10,137 nucleotides of DNA from JBEVMS01 sp040508515. Its GTDB lineage: Bacteria; Pseudomonadota; Gammaproteobacteria; Xanthomonadales; Rhodanobacteraceae. Positions 1 to 7,149 of the stretch are shown here, piece by piece; position 1 is the stretch's first letter, and every line of letters begins with the position of its first letter. The position numbers were made by a program, and so were the translations under genes. Where the stretch lies: positions 1 to 10,137 of the forward strand of contig JBEVMS010000275.1 of NCBI GenBank assembly GCA_040508515.1, in the 5' to 3' direction. The notes beneath the pieces were generated by a model that saw only the letters and a list, made by a program, of their open reading frames with translations, did not search any database and was not told the DNA's origin.

Positions 1-1975
1 TCACCTGCACGCGCGGGCGCACTTCATCCAACAGCGTGGCGGGAATCTCGGCCAGAAAACGCGAGGGCCGCGCCAGCATCTCGGCGCCGTGCATGCGGCG
101 CGATTCGGCATGCGTGACGAACAGCTTCTGGCGCGCGCGGGTGATCCCGACGTAGGCCAGCCGGCGTTCTTCTTCCAGGCGGCCTTCGTCCTCGACCGAG
201 CGCTGGCTGGGGAACAGGCCTTCTTCCAGGCCGACCAGGAACACCACCGGAAATTCCAGCCCCTTGGCCGAATGCAAGGTCATCAGCTGGACGCAGTCGT
301 CCCACGCTTCGCCCTGGCCTTCGCCGGCTTCCAGCGCGGCATGCGAGAGGAAGGCCGACAGTTCGTTGAGGCCGGCGTCGAGATCGTCCTGGGTCGGCTC
401 GAAGCGGCTGGCTACGTTGACCAGCTCGTCCAGATTCTCCACCCGCGCCTCGGCGTTGCCGCGGCTGTCGCGCTCGTAGTAATCGCGCAGGCCGGTTTGA
501 CTGATCGCATGCTCGATCTGCTCGGCTAGGTTTAGTGCCGGGCCCTCGGCGCCGCCGGCGAAGCTGCGCGCCATGTCTTCGATCAGCGAGAGAAACGCCT
601 TGGCCGCGTTCTTGGCGCGTCCGGCCAATTCGCTGGCGCTGCTCAGTTCGTTGAGCGAGGCTTCCCACATCGAACTGTTGTCGTGGCGCGCGCGGCGACG
701 TAGCACGTCCAGGGTGCGATCGCCGATGCCGCGCGGCGGCGTGTTCACCGCGCGCTCGAACGCCGCGTCGTCGTGGCGGTTGGCGGCCAGGCGCAGATAA
801 GACAGCGCGTCCTTGATCTCGGCGCGATCGAAGAAACGCTGGCCGCCGTAGACGCGGAAGCGGATGTCCCGCTGCATCAACTGCTCTTCGAAATTGCGCG
901 ACTGCGCGTTGGAGCGGTAGAGGATCGCGCAATCCTTAGCGTCGCCGTGCTCGGCGATGTATTCGCGGATGCGCTCGATGATGAAGCGCGCCTCGTCCTG
1001 CTCGTTGTAGGCGGCGTACAGCGCGATCTTTTCGCCTTCGTCGCCGTCGGTCCACAACTGCTTGCCCAGGCGCCCGCCGTTGCGTGCGATCACGCTGTTG
1101 GCGGCGGCCAGGATGGTCGAGGTGGAGCGGTAGTTCTGTTCCAGCTTGATCGTGCGCGCGCCGGGGAAGTCGCGCAGGAACTGCTGCACATTCTCCACCT
1201 TGGCACCGCGCCAGCCGTAGATCGCCTGGTCATCGTCGCCGACCACAAACACTTGCCCGGTCGCCCCGGCCAGCACGCGAATCCAGGCGTACTGCAAGGT
1301 GTTGGTGTCCTGAAACTCGTCGATCAGCAGGTAGCGCCAGCGCTCCTGGTAATGCGCCAGCACCGCCGGATGCTTCAGCCACAGTTCGTGCGCGCGCAGC
1401 AGCAGTTCGGCGAAATCGACCAGGCCGGCGCGGCGGCAGGCGTCCTCATAAGCCTGGTAGATCTGCACGAAGGTATGCGTGACCGGATGATCGCGATGTT
1501 CGATGCCGTCCGGGCGCTTGCCTTCGTCCTTCCAGTTGTTGATCTGCCAGGCCGCTTGGCGCGGCGGAAAACGCGCCTCGTCCAGGCCCAGTCCGGCCAC
1601 CACGCGCTTGATCAGGCGCTGCTGGTCGTCCGAGTCGAGGATCTGAAAACCTTCTTGCAGGCCGGCTTCGCGCCAATGCCGGCGCAACAGCCGATGCGCG
1701 ATGCCGTGGAAGGTACCGACGGTCAGTCCCGGCGCGCTGCCGATCAGGTTTTCCAGCCGCGCGCGCATCTCGCCGGCGGCCTTGTTGGTGAAGGTGACCG
1801 CCAGCACCGACCACGGCGAGGCGCCATCGACCTGGGTCAGCCAGCCGATGCGGTGGGTCAGCACGCGGGTCTTGCCGGAGCCGGCGCCAGCCAGCACCAG
1901 ATAGTGGCCGGGCGGGGCGCAGACGGCTTCGCGCTGGGCGTCGTTGAGCGAATCGATCAGGTGGGAAACATCCAT
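1..1975 (-). CDS. uvrD: DNA helicase II UvrD, C-terminus cut by window edge
   Basis: This is an ATP-dependent 3'-5' superfamily 1A DNA helicase that removes the incised oligonucleotide in nucleotide excision repair and the nicked strand in mismatch repair, acting in the cytoplasm. The ATG at 1975 opens MDVSHLIDSLNDAQREAV, nearly the same as the E. coli UvrD N-terminus, which fixes the start. Visible motifs are Walker A AGAGSGKT (about residues 29-36), TFTNKAA (61-67, motif Ia), Walker B LLIDEFQDT (216-224), motif III VVGDDDQAIYGWRGA (244-258) and, near the window edge, YVGITRARQ (motif VI). About 658 residues lie inside the window; the family is usually 720-730, so roughly the last 70 residues, with the C-terminal Tudor-like domain, are missing only because the window ends. 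There is no good Shine-Dalgarno, and a -10-like TAGAAT sits 7 nt before the ATG. The gene is separated from the upstream small gene by a strong terminator. Confidence 0.97.
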   Translation of the reverse strand, partial: MDVSHLIDSLNDAQREAVCAPPGHYLVLAGAGSGKTRVLTHRIGWLTQVDGASPWSVLAVTFTNKAAGEMRARLENLIGSAPGLTVGTFHGIAHRLLRRHWREAGLQEGFQILDSDDQQRLIKRVVAGLGLDEARFPPRQAAWQINNWKDEGKRPDGIEHRDHPVTHTFVQIYQAYEDACRRAGLVDFAELLLRAHELWLKHPAVLAHYQERWRYLLIDEFQDTNTLQYAWIRVLAGATGQVFVVGDDDQAIYGWRGAKVENVQQFLRDFPGARTIKLEQNYRSTSTILAAANSVIARNGGRLGKQLWTDGDEGEKIALYAAYNEQDEARFIIERIREYIAEHGDAKDCAILYRSNAQSRNFEEQLMQRDIRFRVYGGQRFFDRAEIKDALSYLRLAANRHDDAAFERAVNTPPRGIGDRTLDVLRRRARHDNSSMWEASLNELSSASELAGRAKNAAKAFLSLIEDMARSFAGGAEGPALNLAEQIEHAISQTGLRDYYERDSRGNAEARVENLDELVNVASRFEPTQDDLDAGLNELSAFLSHAALEAGEGQGEAWDDCVQLMTLHSAKGLEFPVVFLVGLEEGLFPSQRSVEDEGRLEEERRLAYVGITRARQKLFVTHAESRRMHGAEMLARPSRFLAEIPATLLDEVRPRVQV

Positions 1976-1982
1976 CCTGACT

Positions 1983-1988
1983 ATTCTA
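1983..1988 (-). promoter_or_regulatory. Candidate -10 box of uvrD (possibly leaderless)
   Basis: The minus strand reads TAGAAT here, five of six matches to TATAAT, with only 7 nt between it and the uvrD ATG. A start site 7 nt downstream would fall on the A of the ATG, giving a leaderless mRNA. A strong terminator lies just upstream (2024-2053), so uvrD needs its own promoter in about this place. No convincing -35 is visible, which keeps confidence low. Confidence 0.35.
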
Positions 1989-2023
1989 ACGGGCGCGTCC
2001 GGCGGGGTCCTGCGCTTGCCCAT

Positions 2024-2053
2024 AAAAAAGACCACCGCGTCGCCGCGGTGGTC
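2024..2053 (-). terminator. Rho-independent terminator after the DUF3185 gene
   Basis: On the minus strand GACCACCGCG and CGCGGTGGTC form a perfect 10-bp, GC-rich stem with a 4-nt loop, followed directly by six T residues (2029-2024). It begins 20 nt past the stop codon of the small membrane-protein gene and ends about 50 nt before uvrD, so it insulates the two. The T tract lies only on the minus-strand side, so it acts in that direction. Confidence 0.92.
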
Positions 2054-2072
2054 GGATCGGACAAACGCGCAT

Positions 2073-2291
2073 TCAGCGCTTGCTTACGAAGCCGCCGATG
2101 GTCAGCAGGCCGCCGACCACGATGCCGGCGATGCCCAGCCAGGTCGGCACCGATTTTTCATGGGTGGCTTCGATCTTGGCCGGGCCCAGTTGCGCCACGG
2201 TGTCGGTTTGCTTGTAACTGCCGTTGCCCACGGTCACCCAGATGCCGACGGCCAGCAGGATGATGCCGATGATGATGAGTCCTGTACGCAT
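2073..2291 (-). CDS. Small two-helix membrane protein, DUF3185 type
   Basis: This is a 72-residue protein of unknown function. A hydrophobic helix spans about residues 3-22 (GLIIIGIILLAVGIWVTVG) and a second, glycine-rich helix about 51-67 (WLGIAGIVVGGLLTIGG). Between them is a polar loop (about 23-50), and the protein ends in the basic tail SKR. This two-helix, under-100-residue pattern fits the DUF3185 family; the family call is from memory. I chose the ATG at 2291 because GGAGG stands 4 nt before it and the first helix then begins at once. An open frame continues 38 codons upstream to 2405, but those residues (many Cys, Pro, Arg) look non-coding. The gene has its own terminator, so it is monocistronic and separate from both the operon behind it and uvrD. 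Confidence 0.85.
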   Translation of the reverse strand: MRTGLIIIGIILLAVGIWVTVGNGSYKQTDTVAQLGPAKIEATHEKSVPTWLGIAGIVVGGLLTIGGFVSKR

Positions 2292-2328
2292 GGTGCCTCC
2301 ACGGGTTGCCGTCACGAAAACGTCCGTG

Positions 2329-2334
2329 ATCATA
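2329..2334 (-). promoter_or_regulatory. Candidate -10 box for the DUF3185 gene
   Basis: The minus strand reads TATGAT, five of six matches to the sigma-70 -10 box. Transcription would start near 2322, giving a leader of about 30 nt that carries the GGAGG at the small gene's start. No clear -35 is seen at 16-18 nt spacing. Confidence 0.3.
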
Positions 2335-2433
2335 GGCCGTTGGGATGTGCAGGCTTTGTCGAAGCCGGCGGGCCACACTGCGCCCATGCAGCAAGTGGCG
2401 CCCATGGGTGAGCATGGCCATGCGCCCGGCGTA

Positions 2434-2478
2434 AAGCCGTCACGTCACGCTGCTTGAGATCAGGCGCCATGACGGCTT
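2434..2478. repeat. 9-bp inverted repeat in the 2292-2590 intergenic region
   Basis: AAGCCGTCA (2434-2442) and TGACGGCTT (2470-2478) are perfect inverted copies separated by 27 nt. A second imperfect pair overlaps it: GGCGCCATG (2463-2471) and CATGACGCC (2506-2514), eight of nine pairs. The two pairs share bases, so the RNA could fold in alternative ways. The region lies 113 nt past the stop of the hybrid kinase gene and could end or stabilise the operon mRNA, but it lacks a clear T tract. The rest of 2292-2590 shows no gene I can support. Confidence 0.45.
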
Positions 2479-2590
2479 GCCGGAAAGCCCTTCGCGGAGG
2501 GTAGGCATGACGCCGTGCTTTGACCGAGGCCGCAACCGCCGTACCGGTCCATTGAGCTGACCCGATGCGCAGCGGGTGGCCTCAGCCGCG

Positions 2591-4528
2591 TCATAGGTTC
2601 AGGAGCTTGTCGATCTTGCGCATGAGATCCATCGCCTCGAACGGTTTGACAACGATATCCTCGCGTTCGCGCAGGAAGTCCCGGCCGGAGGTTGCTCGTT
2701 CGGCATAGCCCGTCATGAACAGCACGGGCAACTTAGGGCGCCATGCATGCACCAGATCAGCCAGTTCACGGCCGTCCATGCCGGGCAGCCCGATGTCGGT
2801 CAGCAACAGATCAAGTGCGCCGTCTCCGCGGATGTGCTTCAAAGCTGACTGCGCATCCGCCGCCTCGGTACACCGATAGCCCGCTCGCACGAGCAGTTCT
2901 GAAGCGACCATGCGGACTGCGGGCATGTCCTCGACAATCAGCACATGCGCGCCTTGGCCCCGGCTGGGCAGCGAGGGCGGCGTTTCCGCCGTGGCCACCG
3001 ACGCGACCAACTGCGGAAGGAAGATGGTGACGGTTGATCCTTTTCCTTCCTGGCTGTCGATACGGACACTGCCGCTCGACTGACGGGCGAAGCCGTAGAT
3101 CATCGATAGGCCCAGCCCCGTGCCCTGGCCCGGCGCCTTGGTGGTAAAGAAGGGTTCGAAGGCCTTCTCAATGACTTCCGAGGACATGCCTGAACCGTTG
3201 TCCGTCACCGAAAGGGCGGCATAGTTCCCCTCGGCCAACTCGTGGTCGGACTCGATCGCGGCGCTGAGGCTGGTGATGGCGATCCGCCCGCCCTGGGGCA
3301 TGGCGTCTCGCGCGTTGATCACCAGGTTGATGATCGCGTTCTCCAACTGATTCCGGTCAGCACGTGCGATGAGCACGTTATCGGCCAGATTGAGCTCCAG
3401 GGTGATGTGTTCCCCAATGGTCCGACCCAGCATTTCCGCCAGTGACCGCACCACCTCGTTGACATCGACGGGAAGCGCATTGAGTGGCTGTCGCCGCGCA
3501 AACGCCAAGAGCCGATGCGTTAATGCGGCAGCGCTGCGCGCCGAGGACATCACCATGTCGGTGAACCGATGGATATCGTCGAGCTGATTACTCTCGATCT
3601 TTTGGTGCATCAACTCCACGCCCGTGATGATGCCGGTGAGCAGGTTGTTGAAGTCATGCGCGATGCCGCCGGTCAATTTACCGATGGCTTCCATCTTTTG
3701 CGCTTGTCGCAGCGCCGCTTCGGTACTGGCATGGTGTGCCACTTCGCGCGCTAGTTCGGTGTTTGCCAGGCTGAGCTTTGCGCGCTGCTCGCGTTCACGG
3801 CGTCGTTGGTCCGTGACATCCTCAATGAACAGAATGGCGGTGTTGGGTGTCTGGTAGGGTGCGAGTGTCCACTGCGTCTCGCGAAGGCCTGCCGATACCC
3901 GCATGGCGATAAGGCCGGTCCAGCGCTCGCCCTGACGCAACGTGGTACGCACCTTAGCCAGCGCGCCTGCCTGGCCGTCGTCCAGGAACGCGGTCAGGTC
4001 GCTGACCCCCTCACTGCCCAGGAAGTTGGCAAACGCCCGGTTAGTGTCGCGAAGTGCCATGTCCGCATCGACCACGCCAATGGGCACCGCCACGCTCTCG
4101 AATATCTCGCGAAAGCGCGTCTGGCTTTCGGTCAGCGCCCGCTCGACTTCTCTGACCCGCAGCAAGGTCCGAAGTGTCGCCAGGAGAACGTCCGGATCGA
4201 CCGGATGAATCAGGTAGGCATTCGCGCCGGCATCCAATCCCGTGATGAGATCGCCTGTCGCGATGGATGCGGCGGAGACATGGATGACGGGCAATAGCGC
4301 GGTGGCATGCTTGGACCGCAGTCGCCGTACGATTTCGAAGCCGCTCATATCCGGTAGGTTGACGTCGAGGATCAACGCGGCGATGTCTTGGGTGGCTATC
4401 GCCTCCAGCCCCTGCGCGCCTGTCCCGGCCTCCATGACGGTATATCCGTAGCGTTCGAGGATACGCCGCACGGCATACCGGGTCGCCGCGTTGTCGTCCA
4501 CAACGAGGATCAAGCCACCAGGATTCAC
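2591..4528 (-). CDS. Hybrid histidine kinase: receiver-PAS-HisKA-HATPase-receiver
   Basis: This is a 645-residue soluble hybrid sensor kinase without membrane segments. Domains in order: receiver 1 (about 5-125; acid pocket D11/D12, phospho-acceptor D55, S85), PAS (about 135-240), a coiled linker, a kinase core with H-box GGIAHDFNNLL (phospho-His H291), N-box NLVINARDA (N401/N405), G1 DNGSG (443-447), F-box FEPFF and G2 GQGTGLGLS (467-475), then receiver 2 (about 527-643; E533/D534, D578, T606, K628). The H-box is of the HDFNNLL type seen in CckA-like hybrids. Receiver 1 is odd: the conserved Lys before the Pro is His108. The start is GTG at 4528, inside a GTGA overlap with the upstream stop, with GGAG 8 nt before it. 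It is the last gene of the operon, where Vibrio stressosome operons carry a response regulator. No Hpt, DNA-binding, GGDEF or sigma-phosphatase domain is present, so the output must be another protein. Confidence 0.92.
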   Translation of the reverse strand: MNPGGLILVVDDNAATRYAVRRILERYGYTVMEAGTGAQGLEAIATQDIAALILDVNLPDMSGFEIVRRLRSKHATALLPVIHVSAASIATGDLITGLDAGANAYLIHPVDPDVLLATLRTLLRVREVERALTESQTRFREIFESVAVPIGVVDADMALRDTNRAFANFLGSEGVSDLTAFLDDGQAGALAKVRTTLRQGERWTGLIAMRVSAGLRETQWTLAPYQTPNTAILFIEDVTDQRRREREQRAKLSLANTELAREVAHHASTEAALRQAQKMEAIGKLTGGIAHDFNNLLTGIITGVELMHQKIESNQLDDIHRFTDMVMSSARSAAALTHRLLAFARRQPLNALPVDVNEVVRSLAEMLGRTIGEHITLELNLADNVLIARADRNQLENAIINLVINARDAMPQGGRIAITSLSAAIESDHELAEGNYAALSVTDNGSGMSSEVIEKAFEPFFTTKAPGQGTGLGLSMIYGFARQSSGSVRIDSQEGKGSTVTIFLPQLVASVATAETPPSLPSRGQGAHVLIVEDMPAVRMVASELLVRAGYRCTEAADAQSALKHIRGDGALDLLLTDIGLPGMDGRELADLVHAWRPKLPVLFMTGYAERATSGRDFLREREDIVVKPFEAMDLMRKIDKLLNL

Positions 4529-5385
4529 GCTTCAGACTCCAAGGGCAGGGCGATGGGGATGACCACATAAAAGACCGAACCCTCACCGAGGGTACTTTCG
4601 ACGCCCACGCGGCCACCGAGCAATCCGGCGAAGCGCTTGCAAAGCGATAGCCCGAGCCCGGTGCCGCGAAAGCGCTTTTGCAGGGGCGAATCCACCTGGA
4701 CGAAATCCTCGAACAGCGTGTCCAAAAGCTCCGGGGGAATGCCCACGCCGCTATCGGTGACTGAAAACCGCACTTCGAGCGGGTTTTCCAGTACCGCCGA
4801 CACGCGGACCTCCCCGCGCTGGGTGAACTTCAGCGCATTAGAGACATAGTTCCGCAGGATCTGGCCGAGTTTCTTATCATCGGTGTAGAGCCTGGGGATG
4901 CCATGGGGCTCCTCGAAGACGAGGTCCGCCGTGGTCACGTCGACGATCGGTCGGAACATCCCGCGCAGCGCGGAAAACAAGTCCAGCATGTCGAACCATG
5001 CGGGCGAGATTGTGATGCGCCCCGCTTCAATCTTGGCCAGATCAAGCAAGTCGTCGACCATCTCCGTCAATTCGCGCGCGGCGCCACTGACAAACCGCAC
5101 CTGCTTGTGCTGCTCCTCGTTCAACGGTCCGTCCATTTCATCGGTCAGGAGTCGCGCGATGCTGAGGATGGAACCGAGCGGCGTCCGGAATTCGTGACTC
5201 ATGTACGAAAGAAAGCGGCTTTTAAGGTCGGAGGCCTGACGAAGTTGGTCGGCTTGGTCGTCCAATTCCGCATAGAGGGCGAGCACGCCCTGGTTGGTCT
5301 CTTCGATCTCCGATCGCAACGCGGTGGCCTCGTCGCGTAGGCGCGCGATCTCACGCTCGGCACGGCTAAGTTCAGGGTCAACCAC
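4525..5385 (-). CDS. Soluble sensor histidine kinase of the stressosome operon
   Basis: This is a 286-residue kinase with no transmembrane segment and no PAS, GAF or HAMP domain. Residues about 5-55 are charged and heptad-like (AEREIARLRDEATALRSEIE), a coiled coil feeding into the HisKA helix FLSYMSHEFRTPL with phospho-acceptor H64. The ATPase domain shows the N-box RNYVSNALKFT (N179/N183), G1 DSGVG (211-215), the FEDF box (225-228) and G2 GTGLGLS (241-247), so it should be active. The frame is open further up to 5529, but that part lies over the phosphatase gene. The GTG at 5385 has GGAGG 6 nt before it and overlaps the phosphatase stop by 8 nt, so I start there. With no sensor domain, its input probably comes through the coiled coil from a partner. 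By position and by analogy with Vibrio operons, RsbT or the ATPase-phosphatase fusion is the likely activator; this is inference. It may pass phosphate to a receiver of the next protein. Confidence 0.92.
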   Translation of the reverse strand: MVDPELSRAEREIARLRDEATALRSEIEETNQGVLALYAELDDQADQLRQASDLKSRFLSYMSHEFRTPLGSILSIARLLTDEMDGPLNEEQHKQVRFVSGAARELTEMVDDLLDLAKIEAGRITISPAWFDMLDLFSALRGMFRPIVDVTTADLVFEEPHGIPRLYTDDKKLGQILRNYVSNALKFTQRGEVRVSAVLENPLEVRFSVTDSGVGIPPELLDTLFEDFVQVDSPLQKRFRGTGLGLSLCKRFAGLLGGRVGVESTLGEGSVFYVVIPIALPLESEA

Positions 5386-6388
5386 GCTGAGCCTCCAGTA
5401 CAAGCGCCAAGACGGTGACATCGTCACGACCACGGCTGTAATCCCGATGCAAGATTGCCGCGATGAGTGCGGGATGACGGCGCCATAGTCCGGGGTAATC
5501 GCGAAGGTTCCACCGGGACTGCAGGCCATCGCTGTACATCACGAGTAACTGTGAGGCCACCTGCGGATAGTCGAAGGCCTGCACCTTTCGAATCTGCCCC
5601 CCCACAATGCCCGGATGCGATGCGAGTCCGCGGGTGGACTCACCGGATACCAGGGTGGCGCCAATGTTGCCGATGCCCGAAAACGCGACCTTGTTTTTGG
5701 CCGAATCAAACTGCATGACCGCGGCGGCGCCCCCGCGTGTCCCTGACATCGATGCGTGCAAATTACCCATGATCGCCGTAGGCATGGCAAAGGCGTCCTG
5801 CCCGAAGGCTGCAACGGCCGCCTGAGAAGCATGCTCGGCTTCTGGGCCATGTCCCAGACCATCGACCACCAGCACGGAGATCATCGTGTCGTCGAAGGCG
5901 ATGGCCCAGCCGTCGCCGCAAGCGGGGTCATCGTTCAGCGAGAGCTGCGTGATGCCGAATCGGATGTCGCCCGCGGCTGCATGCCGAGGATACATGCGGG
6001 CGAGCACGGCGGCGCCTCGCTCGTCGGCCCACATGTCAAAGACCTGTGCTTGGCGTGAGACGGCGCCAAGGCCGATGCCGTGTGTCCCTTGGGTGGACAC
6101 GCCATCCGGCAGGCAATCGGCGAGGCTGAATCCCGGCCCTCGATCAATGGCCACCACTTCAATGCCATGGGTGGCGGTGCCTGGTACCTGACGCAGGTGT
6201 AACGCACCGTGGCCGGCATGCTTGAGTAGATTGGTTGCCAGTTCCGTCGTGACCAACGCCACGCGCCCGACATCTATCTCGTCCATGCCCGCCTGTTGGG
6301 CGAGCATGGTCGCCGTACGACGCGCGTGACCAACCTGGCTGCCATCCTCGATCAGCACTTGGATCGTGGTCGTGCCTTGGATGTTCAT
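5378..6388 (-). CDS. RsbT/RsbW-like ATPase fused to PP2C/SpoIIE-type phosphatase (RsbX-like)
   Basis: This is a 336-residue two-domain protein. Residues about 8-135 are a GHKL ATPase of the RsbT/RsbW serine-kinase kind: TTELATNLLKHAG (E49, N53), G1 DRGPG (82-86) and G2 GTHGIGLG (101-108). Residues about 145-332 are a PP2C-family serine phosphatase of RsbX/SpoIIE type. All metal-binding aspartates are visible: GDGWAI (D159), VVDGLGHG (D176), YSDGL (D287) and GRDDVTVL (D322/D323). RsbX in Bacillus dephosphorylates RsbS and RsbR and resets the stressosome, so the phosphatase half probably does so here. The kinase half is a second RsbT-like domain beside the separate rsbT gene. I chose the ATG at 6388, which overlaps the rsbT stop as ATGA; a GTG two codons upstream (6394) is the alternative. 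The catalogue name would be ATP-binding SpoIIE family protein phosphatase. Whether both halves are active is not shown by sequence, but no key residue is missing. Confidence 0.9.
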   Translation of the reverse strand: MNIQGTTTIQVLIEDGSQVGHARRTATMLAQQAGMDEIDVGRVALVTTELATNLLKHAGHGALHLRQVPGTATHGIEVVAIDRGPGFSLADCLPDGVSTQGTHGIGLGAVSRQAQVFDMWADERGAAVLARMYPRHAAAGDIRFGITQLSLNDDPACGDGWAIAFDDTMISVLVVDGLGHGPEAEHASQAAVAAFGQDAFAMPTAIMGNLHASMSGTRGGAAAVMQFDSAKNKVAFSGIGNIGATLVSGESTRGLASHPGIVGGQIRKVQAFDYPQVASQLLVMYSDGLQSRWNLRDYPGLWRRHPALIAAILHRDYSRGRDDVTVLALVLEAQRG

Positions 6389-6789
6389 GCCCACCGGGTG
6401 ATCTGAATGCGCGTACCTTTTCCAGGCGACGTATCAAGTTCAAACTCATCGACCAAGCGTTTGGCTCCTGAGAGCCCCAGCCCAAGTCCCGAGCCGGAGG
6501 TCCAGCCGTCGGTCATGGCGAGTTTGAGATCGGCAATGCCTGGCCCTTCATCACAGAAGATCAAGCGCAGGCCGGTCCGTACGCCATCGTCGATGATCGC
6601 CCAGTCCATGCGCCCGCCACCGCCGTAAATCACGGTGTTACGGGCCAGTTCGCTTGCTGCGGTGACCAGTTTGGTTTGGTCAACGAGACGAAGGCCGCAT
6701 TCTAGGGCCAGGCGTCGCGTTGCCTGCCGCGCCAGCACCACATCCTGCTCGATGAGAATCGGCTGAGTTCCGCTTTTGAGGGTTTTCAT
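6385..6789 (-). CDS. rsbT: RsbT, serine/threonine switch kinase of the stressosome
   Basis: This 134-residue protein is about the size of Bacillus RsbT. It is a one-domain GHKL kinase with N-box AASELARNTVIYGGGG (E47, N51), G1 DEGPG (D80-G84) and G2 GSGLGLGL (99-106). In known stressosomes it binds RsbS, phosphorylates RsbS and RsbR on stress, leaves the particle and activates a partner (RsbU in Bacillus). No RsbU is encoded here, so the partner is probably one of the kinases downstream. The ATG at 6789 overlaps the rsbS stop (ATGA). The bases before it (CGCCCGTACCCC) contain no Shine-Dalgarno, so translation is probably coupled to rsbS. That would hold RsbT near RsbS stoichiometry, as is sensible for a kinase that its scaffold must hold in check. 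Confidence 0.96.
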   Translation of the reverse strand: MKTLKSGTQPILIEQDVVLARQATRRLALECGLRLVDQTKLVTAASELARNTVIYGGGGRMDWAIIDDGVRTGLRLIFCDEGPGIADLKLAMTDGWTSGSGLGLGLSGAKRLVDEFELDTSPGKGTRIQITRWA

Positions 6790-7148
6790 GGGGTACGGGC
6801 GTGTTCGCGTAGTGCCCGCATCCCTCGTTCGACGTCGAGTGCAGTCCTTACACCGGGCAAGGTCAGGCCCAGTTCCACCAGGGTGATGGCGACCGCAGGC
6901 TGCATGCCCACCAGCATGGTTTGGGCGTCCATGATCAGGGAGAGGCCGGAGATCGTGCCGATCATGCGTCCTATGAAGGAGTCGACGATATCCAATGCCG
7001 AAATGTCGATGAGAACGCCGCGCGCCGACGTCGCACTGATTCGCTCGGAAAGATCTTCCTGCAATTGCATGGCAAGCTGGTCATGCATGTCGACCTGTAT
7101 GGTGACTAGCAGGAATTCACCCATGCGCAGGATGGGAATGCGCTCCAT
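6786..7148 (-). CDS. rsbS: RsbS, STAS-domain stressosome scaffold and RsbT antagonist
   Basis: This is a single STAS domain of 120 residues, collinear with Bacillus RsbS. IPILRMGEFLLVTIQ is at residues 4-18, the phosphorylation segment LDIVDSFIGR at 52-61 (S57, equivalent to Bacillus Ser59), and the highly conserved MQPAVAITLVELGL near 82-95. In the family it forms the stressosome core with RsbR and holds RsbT until Ser59 is phosphorylated. The ATG at 7148 is 1 nt after the rsbR TAG, with AAGG about 10 nt before it inside the end of rsbR. It overlaps rsbT by 4 nt. All residues needed for the switch are present. Confidence 0.97.
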   Translation of the reverse strand: MERIPILRMGEFLLVTIQVDMHDQLAMQLQEDLSERISATSARGVLIDISALDIVDSFIGRMIGTISGLSLIMDAQTMLVGMQPAVAITLVELGLTLPGVRTALDVERGMRALREHARTP

Positions 7149-7149
7149 C

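Noticed and set aside
773..2263. Long open plus-strand frame of 496 codons opposite uvrD
   Set aside because: It lies antisense to well-conserved UvrD codons. GC-rich DNA leaves the opposite strand open, and the translation shows no domain I recognise and no SD.
2292..2405. N-terminal extension of the DUF3185 gene to an ATG at 2405
   Set aside because: The added residues look non-coding, whereas the ATG at 2291 has GGAGG at proper distance and begins the first helix directly.
2501..2514. GTAG followed by a partial palindrome as a REP (SMAG-like) element
   Set aside because: The stem after GTAG is not the compact imperfect palindrome expected, and I see no second copy in the window.
5386..5529. 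N-terminal extension of the soluble histidine kinase into the phosphatase gene
   Set aside because: It would overlap 48 codons of a conserved phosphatase end. The GTG at 5385 has GGAGG 6 nt upstream and fits the operon's overlap pattern.
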